NCBI GenBank assembly: GCA_021521415.1
Contig: JAIQDT010000061.1
Coordinates: forward strand, 2,666,001 to 2,730,000
Direction of reading: 5' to 3'
Origin: Bidens hawaiensis
Lineage: Eukaryota > Streptophyta > Magnoliopsida > Asterales > Asteraceae
Length of the DNA: 64,000 nt
Shown here: in pieces, positions 56,029 to 64,000 of the stretch
Layout of the letters: each line of letters opens with the position of its first letter
Position numbering within the stretch: the first letter of the stretch is position 1
Notes under the pieces: model-generated
The model's input: the letters and a program-made list of their open reading frames with translations, nothing else
Database searches by the model: none
Told to the model about the DNA's origin: nothing
Made by a program: the position numbers and the translations under genes

Positions 56029-58965
56029 ATGGCTGCAGTAGCAGGAGCTGGAGGTGCTGGAGGAGACGATGGAGATAATCAGAGGCAATTCTTTCCGGGT
56101 CATAACATGTATTTCACCTTAGACCCGGAAGCGAGCGGTATTGAGAATTACCGCGAGATAATCACATTCCTCATTCGCTCGAGGATATTCCACGCTATCA
56201 CTACGACTCTGCCGATTTCCTTACCCAATATCGAGGATTTCTGGCAGACTGTGGAATACGATTGCCACGTTGAGCCCCCGGTTATGCGAGCAACCGTCAA
56301 CAATCAAGAGGTTCAGTTCTCATCTGAACAAATACGGGTGGCTTTACGGTTCGGTGAGGAGACTAGGGATGACCCTACAGAGTTTGTGGCTCCGTTCCGT
56401 GATGGAGCGTTTCTCCGAATGGGCTATTCTGTTCCATTAGGTGATACTCAGAGGAGGAAGGGCTTCCTACTCGATCAGTGGCGCTTCCTCATGCATGTAA
56501 TGATTGTCTGCATGTCATGGAGGAAGGCGGGCACTGACGGGATGGGTGCGACCATGCAGTCCGCAATGACTGCTCTGACTTATAACAAACGTTATAGCTT
56601 CAGTCAGATGGTCTTTTATGAGATCGATAGGCAGAGGAGAGCGATGGCTCGTGAGCGGTTCATTATGTATCCAAGATTCATTCAGATGATCTTGAATCAG
56701 GTTGCTCCCACGTTGCCTCAAAGACGTCCAATACGATACGTGGAGAGTGTGAGCAAACGGATCTTTGCTCAATGCCGGACTTCGAGTGCGAGAAGCAAGC
56801 CTGAGCTGCGTCCGAGACATACTCCACTGTTTGGGTATTTAATCAACCCGGAGTATGTTCCTGCTACTAGGGATGAGTTCAGAGACCCTCAACCACGACA
56901 GGCAGGAGCAACTCGAGATGTACCTGTTGTTCCTGTTGTATCGGCTGAGGAGGACGTAGACCTTGATGCTGCATTTGGCGGCCAAGGATTCTTCGACATG
57001 GACCGGTTTGATCCACAAGAAGAGGTGCAGGTCTCTGCTGCACAGGTTAGGGAAGTGAATGTTACTAGAGCAGCTACGACGGTGGCTGACTCAGATCTTG
57101 ATGCTGTAATGAATGAAGCTAGACGGATGTTGGTGACTCGAGAGAGGACGGTTGGGAAGAGAAAGAGGACAGTTGATGATAGTGAGTCAGAGGAAGAAGA
57201 AGAAGATATTCACAAACTGATCAGACGTTCAAGACGGGAAAGGACAGGTGCAGATATGGGAGCTGGAGAGACTTCAAGAGTTGTACGTTTCGCTCCATTC
57301 GCACTGTCAGGTATGTCGATTGTTCCTACATATGTACAGGTTACAAGTTTAAGCGCCGCGGATGTTCCCGTGGTGGCTACATCAGCTTTTGGTATCCCAT
57401 CCATCACACTACAGATGACGACTCCAGAGATTGTATCGTTGCCGCCTCCAACGCTTACTCCGTCGGAGGTTGTTGCACGATTTATTGAGTCCACAGTCGT
57501 TGCAACTGCAGGGTTGTCGGTCACGATACCACCTGCGGTTACGTCCACAGCTGCTTCTGATGTCCCGGTTTCATTCGAAATCCCTGCTGAGTATACTCAA
57601 GACACATCTCACATGAGGTTTGATTTCGATGCAACCCTCTCAGACTCGGAGAGAATAGCTGCACTTGAGCGGGTCGTGGCAGAACAATCAAGGGTGAATC
57701 TTGTCCAGACCCAGGCTATTCAACGCCTAGTAGCAGAAAATCAACTACAGTCGTCCCTCCTGGTTGAACATGGGAGAATTATAGATGCTATGAAGGAGTT
57801 CTTGGCATCTCAGGGGGAGACAGGCTGTAAAGGCGACGAGTTAAGGACAAAGAAGAGAAATGATAGAGACGATGATCCCAATGCATCGAAAGGTGCAGGT
57901 GGTGAGTTGCCAAGAACTACTCAAGCTCTTGGGACTTCCACAGCTGAGGGGGAGTCTGCAGGTGCGGCTGGCGGTTCTGGTGGTGATGAGGTGGTGATGG
58001 TTGATGATGAAGAAATGGGAGATGATGTGATTGATGCTTTGAAAGAATTAGATGATGATATGTTTAGTGATGATGTGTTGTTTGATGATGATGTGCTGCC
58101 AATTGAGGAGATTGAAAAGATTGGTGCTGAAATAGTGATTGAAGATGATGTTGAAGAGGGTGAAATAGTTGAGGAGAATGTTGAACACGAGATCCCTGAA
58201 GTTGAAAAGTCAGATGTATGTCAAGACACAGCAGGTGATGATACAGAATGGGAGGAGCAGCCTAGATGGAAGGAAGGCTATGCTCATTGGTTTATCAAAA
58301 CTAAGAAGCCTGCTGTTCCAACCATGTTCAAGAAAAGTTATAATATCAAAGGCTATGCTGAATCAAAGAAAGGAATTATCTGTTGGCTATATGATGAACA
58401 GTTAAAAGTGTTCGTGGTGAAAAGATATGATGGGATCCAATACTTTAAGAGGACGTTGAGATCTCTCAATACATTGCCTGAATGTGAGGTGAAGGATTTG
58501 GTTAGATTGGGGTTGATTAATAGAAGTGACGACAACATGGCCAGAGTTATTGGGAAGATCGTGTGGAAAGAAAGTATTAAAGAAAAGAAGTTTGAGTTAT
58601 TAAAGCCACAGAAGGGAAAGCTAGTGGAAGATAAAGAAAGGGGAATGAGAGCAGATGGCAAGCCTTGGATGGTAATGAAGTACAAACCGATTCGGTGTCT
58701 TAAAGATGTGCCGATGAAGACAATGCCCAAGGATGTGTTAAAGAACCTTAAATGGTGGTATGTTGATTGCCAGACTGCTGAAGCCGTGATGGAAGACGAA
58801 GAAGTGCTAAGAGTGTATGATCCGATGCATCTTGTTAATTTATCGAAAGCTGATCTGCAGGTGTTAAATGAAAAGAAGATATTTTATATTCCTGCTTGGA
58901 AAGACGAAGCGAGGAAATATCAGCGAGTAGTCACGGTATGTGTGAGAGAAGGAGTACATGCATGA
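56029..58965 (+). CDS. Element C extra (env-position) protein, 978 aa, intact
   Basis: This is the only uninterrupted long gene in the window. The start ATG sits right after an acceptor-like site. Residues about 25-230 form a domain shared with the A-family extra ORF: FWQ at 71-73, a following VRALRF-type segment near 103-108, WRFLMHV at 151-157 and MYPRF at 213-217. Residues about 374-380 are basic (VGKRKR), next to a Glu-rich run, and look like a nuclear localisation signal. Residues about 534-590 are a coiled coil (ERIAALERVVAEQ). Residues about 654-737 are very acidic. The last 240 residues are Lys/Glu/Trp-rich. There is no N-terminal signal peptide and no membrane helix, so an envelope role is not supported. 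The position matches the Sirevirus env-like gene. Function unknown; likely expressed from its own promoter (inference). Confidence 0.88.
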   Translation: MAAVAGAGGAGGDDGDNQRQFFPGHNMYFTLDPEASGIENYREIITFLIRSRIFHAITTTLPISLPNIEDFWQTVEYDCHVEPPVMRATVNNQEVQFSSEQIRVALRFGEETRDDPTEFVAPFRDGAFLRMGYSVPLGDTQRRKGFLLDQWRFLMHVMIVCMSWRKAGTDGMGATMQSAMTALTYNKRYSFSQMVFYEIDRQRRAMARERFIMYPRFIQMILNQVAPTLPQRRPIRYVESVSKRIFAQCRTSSARSKPELRPRHTPLFGYLINPEYVPATRDEFRDPQPRQAGATRDVPVVPVVSAEEDVDLDAAFGGQGFFDMDRFDPQEEVQVSAAQVREVNVTRAATTVADSDLDAVMNEARRMLVTRERTVGKRKRTVDDSESEEEEEDIHKLIRRSRRERTGADMGAGETSRVVRFAPFALSGMSIVPTYVQVTSLSAADVPVVATSAFGIPSITLQMTTPEIVSLPPPTLTPSEVVARFIESTVVATAGLSVTIPPAVTSTAASDVPVSFEIPAEYTQDTSHMRFDFDATLSDSERIAALERVVAEQSRVNLVQTQAIQRLVAENQLQSSLLVEHGRIIDAMKEFLASQGETGCKGDELRTKKRNDRDDDPNASKGAGGELPRTTQALGTSTAEGESAGAAGGSGGDEVVMVDDEEMGDDVIDALKELDDDMFSDDVLFDDDVLPIEEIEKIGAEIVIEDDVEEGEIVEENVEHEIPEVEKSDVCQDTAGDDTEWEEQPRWKEGYAHWFIKTKKPAVPTMFKKSYNIKGYAESKKGIICWLYDEQLKVFVVKRYDGIQYFKRTLRSLNTLPECEVKDLVRLGLINRSDDNMARVIGKIVWKESIKEKKFELLKPQKGKLVEDKERGMRADGKPWMVMKYKPIRCLKDVPMKTMPKDVLKNLKWWYVDCQTAEAVMEDEEVLRVYDPMHLVNLSKADLQVLNEKKIFYIPAWKDEARKYQRVVTVCVREGVHA
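57811..57958 (+). promoter_or_regulatory. Internal polypurine-tract-like sequences in element C
   Basis: CAGGGGGAGA (57811-57820) and GAGGGGGAGTCTG (57946-57958) lie inside the extra ORF. The second matches the real tract and LTR junction AAGGGGGAGTCTG (59028-59040) at 12 of 13 bases. Confidence 0.55.
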
Positions 58966-59027
58966 AGACAAAGAGATTGAAGGTTACAAGACAACGTGCT
59001 TGAAGATCAAGACATGAAGCTACTGCC
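58966..59027 (+). other. Element C 3' untranslated region
   Basis: About 60 bp between the extra ORF stop and the polypurine tract; nothing else seen. Confidence 0.7.
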
Positions 59028-59038
59028 AAGGGGGAGTC
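59028..59038 (+). promoter_or_regulatory. Polypurine tract of element C
   Basis: AAGGGGGAGTC directly before TGTTGGTG of the 3' LTR. Confidence 0.85.
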
Positions 59039-59468
59039 TGTTGGTGCATAATGTCAGTAGTTCATAGTCTAGTGTCTGTAATCGAGTCTGTAATGTTAAT
59101 TATGTTTTATATATGTCTTAAGCGAAGTTACTGACAAGTTCGCTGTTTAGGCGAACTTGTTAGTCAAGCGAAGTTATGGACAACTTCGCCTAAATATGCC
59201 AGGCGAAGTTGTCGTGTATTTATATACCTAGCTTACGGCTTAGTGGAGTTCCAGTTAGTTGTTCGTTTCAGTAGTTTATCAAGTTCATTGTAAAGTGAGG
59301 ACGAGAGTCTGTAATAGTGATATCGTATCACGTGTTTGAGTTATTATATAACGTGTGTTCGTTTCGTGTGTTCGTGTGATTCGTGTTCTATACTCGTAAC
59401 GATCTACGCAGGGATTCCGCACCTGAGTTGATCGAGATATCTCGTGCGATCCGTCCAGGGAACCTACA
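59039..59468 (+). repeat. 3' LTR of element C
   Basis: 430 bp, longer than the 5' LTR because of an indel within the GCGAAGTT/GCGAACTT pairs (59123-59180). Otherwise nearly identical. Followed by AACTT. Confidence 0.93.
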
Positions 59469-59473
59469 AACTT

Positions 59474-60328
59474 GGATAATATTATCATTTCTCATATTCA
59501 ATGTCACCGAAAACAGTGTTGCTTAGAAAAAGAAACTTTTACCATTTAAAAACCATTTCTCTTTGAGAGTTCAAATGAAGAACAGCGATTTTAAATATGG
59601 TGTTGTCACTTAATCATTTATAACTAATCACACACTTTCACAGAATCAACACACAAACTTTCAGATAGCATAGAAACAACAAATTATCACTTAAGTCTGC
59701 CGAGCATGCTCAGAACTTCATCGAGCATGCTCGAAAGTCTATCGAGCAACCTTAGAAGTGAATCATTTCAATGATTGTGCTCGAGAAACTTAGTTTTGTG
59801 CTCGATCAGTAATTAGTAAGGAATAAGCAAGTCATCCTGAACACCTGTACATGCTCGACCACTGGTAACAAATTCATGCTCGAGTTACTTGAGAAAAACT
59901 TCAAGTATGGATTGTTTATGCTTGAAGAGCATTAAACACCCATCTTCCACAAAAGCATGCTCGAAACACTTGCAAAGTTTTCAAGACAGCATTCTATGCT
60001 CGAGCTGTTGAGCAATGACATCTGTGCTCGAATGACTTAGAATAGTCTTACAGAAGCCAATGCTTGTGCTCGAAGAGCAATAAGCACATCATCAAGCACA
60101 GATTCATGCTCGAAGTACTTAGAATCATAAAAATTCATCACGCAAGCACAAATCAAAGTACTAATAGCTATAATTATCAAAGTTAACAGAAATTTCACAC
60201 AAGAACAGTCACAAACATGATTCATGCTTTTTGAGTAATCATTCAAGCATAGCAATTCTATCATGTAAACATTCAAAGTGAGTAACATAGACCATTAGTA
60301 AGCATCTCACTTAAGCACACATCCTAAA
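59474..60328 (-). other. A3 spacer, pol side, no gene
   Basis: Non-coding. It is rich in TGCTCGA words (59700-60125) and matches A2 31277-32200 on the other strand. Confidence 0.75.
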
Positions 60329-63300
60329 TTAAACCTCATCAGCATTTATCATTCCTAGGCATTTTAACAAAAAATGAAACCTGGTCTTATCTAAAGGTTT
60401 GATGAACAGATCAGCCAAATTATCAGATGTGTCTACCCTTTTCATTTCTATAAGCCCTTTTTCCTAACAATCCCTAATGAAATGATGTCTAATTTCAATG
60501 TGCTTAGTCTTAGAATGTTGGACTGGATTCTTAACAATAAACATAGCAGCAGTATGATCAAATAAGATAGGAGTAAGTTAGAAATTCAGACCATAGTCTA
60601 GCAGTTGATTTATCCAAAACCTGTGCACAGCAAGCAGATGCAGCAATGTATTCAGCTTCAGCAGTTGAGATAGACACTGTAGTCTGTTTCTTGCATTGCC
60701 ATGACACCAACCTGTTCCCTAAAAATTGGCAGCCTCCTGAGGTTGATTACTCATGTTGCAACCATCATAATCACTGTCTATGTAGGCCATCAAATCAAAA
60801 GAGAGGTTCTTTGGATACAAAATCCCCAAATCTGGTTTTCCCTTTAAGAATCTGAATATCCTCTTGACTGCTAGCATGTGTGAAACCTTGGGGTTATCTT
60901 GAAATCTTGCACAAACATACACAGCAAACATAATATCCGGCCTACATGCTGTAAGATACATCAGTGATCTTCTCTTGGCCCTATACTCATGCTGGTCCAC
61001 TGGCTCCCCCTTTTCATCAGGTACCATTTTCTCATGTGTGTCCATTGGTGTGGACACTGTCTTGAAGTCTTGGCACTTGAAGTTGTTAAGAATCTCTTGT
61101 ACATATTTGGATTGATTTATGAAGATGCCATCAGCTTTCTGTTGCACTTGAAGTCCAAGGAAGAAATTCATTTCTCCCATTGAGCTCATCTTGTACTTGG
61201 AGTTCATTACTTGTTCAAACTCTTTGAACATTTGTTCATTTTTAGAGCCAAAGATAATGTCATACACATACACTTGCAGCAGCAGCAGGTCTTTGTTCCT
61301 TCTTTTGTAGAAAAGAGTCTTGTCAATTGCCCCTCTGCAGAAACCATTTTCTAACAAATGATTTGACAGCTCATCATACCAAGCTCTTGGTGCTTGATGT
61401 AATCCATACAATGCCTTGCTGAGCTTGTAAACTTTGTTGGGGTGCATTGGATCTTCAAATCCAGGAGGTTGAGTGACATAGACTTCTTCATCAATTTTCC
61501 CATTCAAAAATGCAGACTTTACATCCAATTGATAGACCTTTATATTCAAGGATGCTGCATATGCCAGAAAGATTCTGATTGCTTCTAGTCTTGCAACTAG
61601 AGCAAAAACTTCTTCAAAGTCCACTCCTTCCTCTTGTAAGCATCCTAGAGCTACCAGTCTTGCTTTGTTCTTAATAACAATTCCTCTTTCATCCTTTTTG
61701 TTTTTGAAGACCCATTTTGTCCCAATAGCATACTTGTCTCTGAATTGGGCTAATTCCTTCTGGATCGCTTTTACCCAGCTGTTGTCTTTCAAAGCTTGAT
61801 TAATGTTCTTTGGTTCAACTTGGGATAAGAAGCAGGCATATAGGCAGATATTTGCCTTCTCAGAAGAACTTCTTGTCACTCTTTCATGCAATCCTCCTAT
61901 TATGTTTTCTGCTGGGTGATTTCTTTCAACAGAAGTGGTTTGTACAACTTGTTGTGTAGATACTTCTGTTTCAAGATTTGTCATGTTTAACACAGCAGAA
62001 TCATCTTCAATTCTCACTTGGGATACTTCATTTGGTTGATTTTGATTTATCTCTGATGAAGATGCTTCATTTGACCCAAATTGTAGAGAGTCAAACAAAG
62101 ACTAGAACCTCTCTTCAAATTGGTTTATCCTTTCAGTCTGATCAGTTTGCTGACTTTGAATTTGTTCAGTCTCTACTTCACTTGGCCCTTCATTAGAGAC
62201 TTCCACTGCATCATCTTGTCCATTTGTATCAACTTCAGCAGCTTGAAGGTTGTTCCTTTCAAAGTTAAATCCATTAGACTCTGGAGCGACAGATGACCAT
62301 AGCTTGTCCAGATCAACTTGTCTTTGTTTTTCTTTATCTTCAAAGCTGGTTCTATACATGCTGTCATCCATATCATCACAATAGATTTTGAATGATTTGA
62401 TCATCTTTTCCAGGTCAAACAGCCACTTGGGTCTTTCAACATTATTGAAATGGTTTTCATTGAATATTATATCATAAGATTCAATAACCACCATGTGCTC
62501 CTTCATATAGACTCTATAAGCCTTTGAATGAGATGAATAGCCCACAAGAAAACATTCCAGTGATTTGGACTGAAACTTATTCATATAGTCCTTTGTATTC
62601 AAGAGTGAGCATCTGCATCCAAAAGGCTTTAAGAACTTTACATAAGGCTTTCTCTTAAAGATTACCTCATATGGAGTCTTACTTTGAGCCTTGTTCAAAA
62701 GAACCCTGTTCTGCACATAACATGCAGTGTTGATTACTTCTGCCCAGAAGGTGACTAGCAAATTTGCATCAACAATCATGGTCCTTGCAGCTTCAATTAA
62801 TGATCTGTTTCTTCTTTCTGCAACACCATTTTATTCAGGAGTTCTGGGATCACTGTATTGTTGAAAGATACCCTTAGAAGTGCATAATTCACCCATAATT
62901 CCATTCCTGAACTTTGTACCATTGTCACTTCTAATGACCTTCACCTTCCTTTCAAGTTGATTTTCCATTTTTAGCACATACATTCTGATCAACTCTGCAG
63001 TTTCATCTTTGCTGCCCATAAAGTATACCCAAGTAAACCTTGAATAGTCATCAGTAATCACCAAACAATATCTTTTCTTCCCAATACTTGGAACACTTAC
63101 AGGACCAAAAAGATCCATGTGTAGCAGTTCCAAGACCTCATCAATAGTATTTAACATTTTGCTTTTATGTGAGGATTTTTGTTGTTTCCCTTTCAGGTAG
63201 GATGTGCATTTTTCTTCCAATTTGAACTCTCTTGTGGGAAGGCCAATAACATGTTCACCTTTTACAAGTTTGTTCATGTTCTTTAAATTCACATGACACA

Positions 63301-63763
63301 TCTTCCTATGCCATAGCTTAGTTTCATTTTCAGTTGCTTTTGACACAAAGCATGAATCACCTCTTGAAGTTGCAGTATTCATTCTCAGTTCATAGAGGTT
63401 GCCATTTCTTGGAGCCATCATCATAATCATGTCAGTTGGAATAACAAATTCAGGCTTCAAGATCAGGCAGTGTTCATCATTGAAAGCCACTTTATATCCT
63501 TTATCACAGACTTGAGAGATGCTGAGCAAGTTGTGTTGTAGTCCTTCAACATGCAGCACATTCTCAAAGGATACTTTGCCATTAGTGAGTGTTCCTCTTC
63601 CAACAATCTTTCCTCCATATTCATCACTCCCAAAGGCAACTGGCCCTTCATATTTCTTTTCATAATTTATTAACACACCCTTATCACATGTCATGTGCAT
63701 GGAACATCCACTGTCCATATACCATGAGTCATTTTTGTTCAAGGACTGTTCCTGTACATACAC
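60329..63763 (-). pseudogene. A3 pol: protease, integrase, RT (mutated active site), RNase H
   Basis: Minus strand. The segment 63763-62831 holds protease (DSGCSMHMTC) and integrase ([33 protein letters not shown]), ending at a TAA where A2 and C have Gln. 62779-62102 continues integrase and the linker to a TAG. 62098-60719 holds RT ([37 protein letters not shown]). The catalytic box reads YVYD (61259-61270) instead of YVDD, so a metal-binding Asp is lost. A frameshift near 60730 breaks RNase H, which continues degenerately to LKCLGMINADEV at 60329. It is the best-preserved A-family pol in the window but cannot be active. Confidence 0.9.
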
Positions 63764-63774
63764 ATAGAACAGAA

Positions 63775-64000
63775 TTAGTTTGAATATGATTTACAAACTG
63801 CATCAGTTTGTAAATCAGTGTTAGTGGAAGATTCATCAGGAGTTGGAGTTGGAACTGGAGGTGGGTCTTCATACACAATTTCACACTCTTCATCTGTGTC
63901 AGGATCTGACCCATCCTTCACAAACTGTGATCTGATTACTTCTTCTGTCTGCTCAATCACATAGTTCTTCTTCTCAACCACCTCCTTCTTTGTCTTCCAT
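63775..64000 (-). pseudogene. A3 gag C-terminal tail (runs off the window)
   Basis: Minus strand: an acidic, Pro-rich tail (SDPDTDEECEIVYEDPPPVP) equal to the end of A2 gag (27606-27791), closing with TAA at 63775-63777. It is in a different frame from pol. TATGTACAG|GAACAG lies between them at 63746-63756. The rest of gag is beyond 64000. Confidence 0.8.

Larger units (their letters stand above)
47096..59468 (+). mobile_element. Sirevirus-like copia element C, near-complete, 12,373 bp, TSD AACTT
   Basis: The 5' LTR (47096-47511) and 3' LTR (59039-59468) differ by about seven substitutions and one indel of about 14 bp. The flanks AACTT at 47091-47095 and 59469-59473 are a perfect duplication. 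The A3 sequence on each side rejoins exactly: its reverse complement matches A2 around 32160-32215. The order is LTR, primer site, leader, gag, pol, spacer, intact extra ORF, polypurine tract, LTR. Defects are few: in-frame stops in gag (48522, 50187, about 50304) and a one-base frameshift after the RT YVDD box. It is the youngest insertion visible. Confidence 0.95.
39688..64000 (-). mobile_element. Sirevirus-like copia element A3 (minus strand, 5' end off window)
   Basis: Read on the minus strand: end of gag (64000-63775), pol (63763-60329), spacer (60328-59469, then 47095-44771 after element C), extra ORF (44770-40960), polypurine tract (40729-40740) and 3' LTR (40728-39688). It is inserted in A1 integrase in the opposite orientation, with flank TCTTC at 39683-39687. 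The 5' LTR and the partner duplication lie beyond 64000. Element C interrupts its spacer with TSD AACTT. Confidence 0.9.

Noticed and set aside
56029..58965. Calling the extra ORF a viral envelope glycoprotein
   Set aside because: No signal peptide, membrane helix or cleavage-type pattern is visible. Only its position matches the env-like gene.

Overview
This is a plant nuclear genome window made almost entirely of LTR retrotransposons inserted into one another. I find no host gene that I can support. Ty1/copia elements with initiator-Met-tRNA primer sites, Ty3/gypsy elements with LTRs of 2-3 kb and a small TIR element are typical of a large eudicot genome. The protein style suggests an asterid, perhaps Asteraceae, but that is a low-confidence guess.

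Layout. (1) 1-3477: the 3' part of a gypsy element (RNase H and integrase, then an LTR). (2) 3478-8112: gypsy LTR remnants, cut by a complete inverted solo LTR (4856-7027) with a perfect 5-bp target duplication (CATCA). (3) 8113-12897: a decayed copia element, here called D, with a TIR/MITE element inside its 5' LTR. (4) 13246-39687: a Sirevirus-like copia element, A1, opened by three insertions. These are a 3.1-kb solo gypsy LTR (15547-18666), a second family member A2 (21869-39533, TSD TAAAT, itself carrying solo LTR 23497-26549 with TSD AGGAG), and a third, A3, on the minus strand (39688 to beyond the window end). (5) 47096-59468: a young, nearly complete 12.4-kb Sirevirus-like element, C, inserted in A3 with TSD AACTT.

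How the genes work together. A and C have the order gag - protease/integrase/RT/RNase H - long spacer - extra ('env-like') ORF - polypurine tract - LTR. The extra ORF is intact only in C (978 codons). It shares an N-terminal domain between A and C, has no visible signal peptide or membrane segment, and looks more like an intracellular or nuclear coiled-coil protein than an envelope.

Most interesting observation. In both families the extra ORF looks like an independent transcription unit. It has its own TATA box upstream, and a branch-point/polypyrimidine/AG acceptor ends 2-5 nt before its ATG. The upstream spacer has two short blocks conserved between the families. The same short palindromic motif that is seeded in each family's LTR promoter (CGAGCA in A, GCGAAGTT in C) is also seeded upstream of this internal promoter. 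A second acceptor-like site (AG|GAACAG) sits between the gag stop and pol in all four copies.

Letters D, A1-A3, C and G are labels used only in this annotation. All divergence counts were made by eye.
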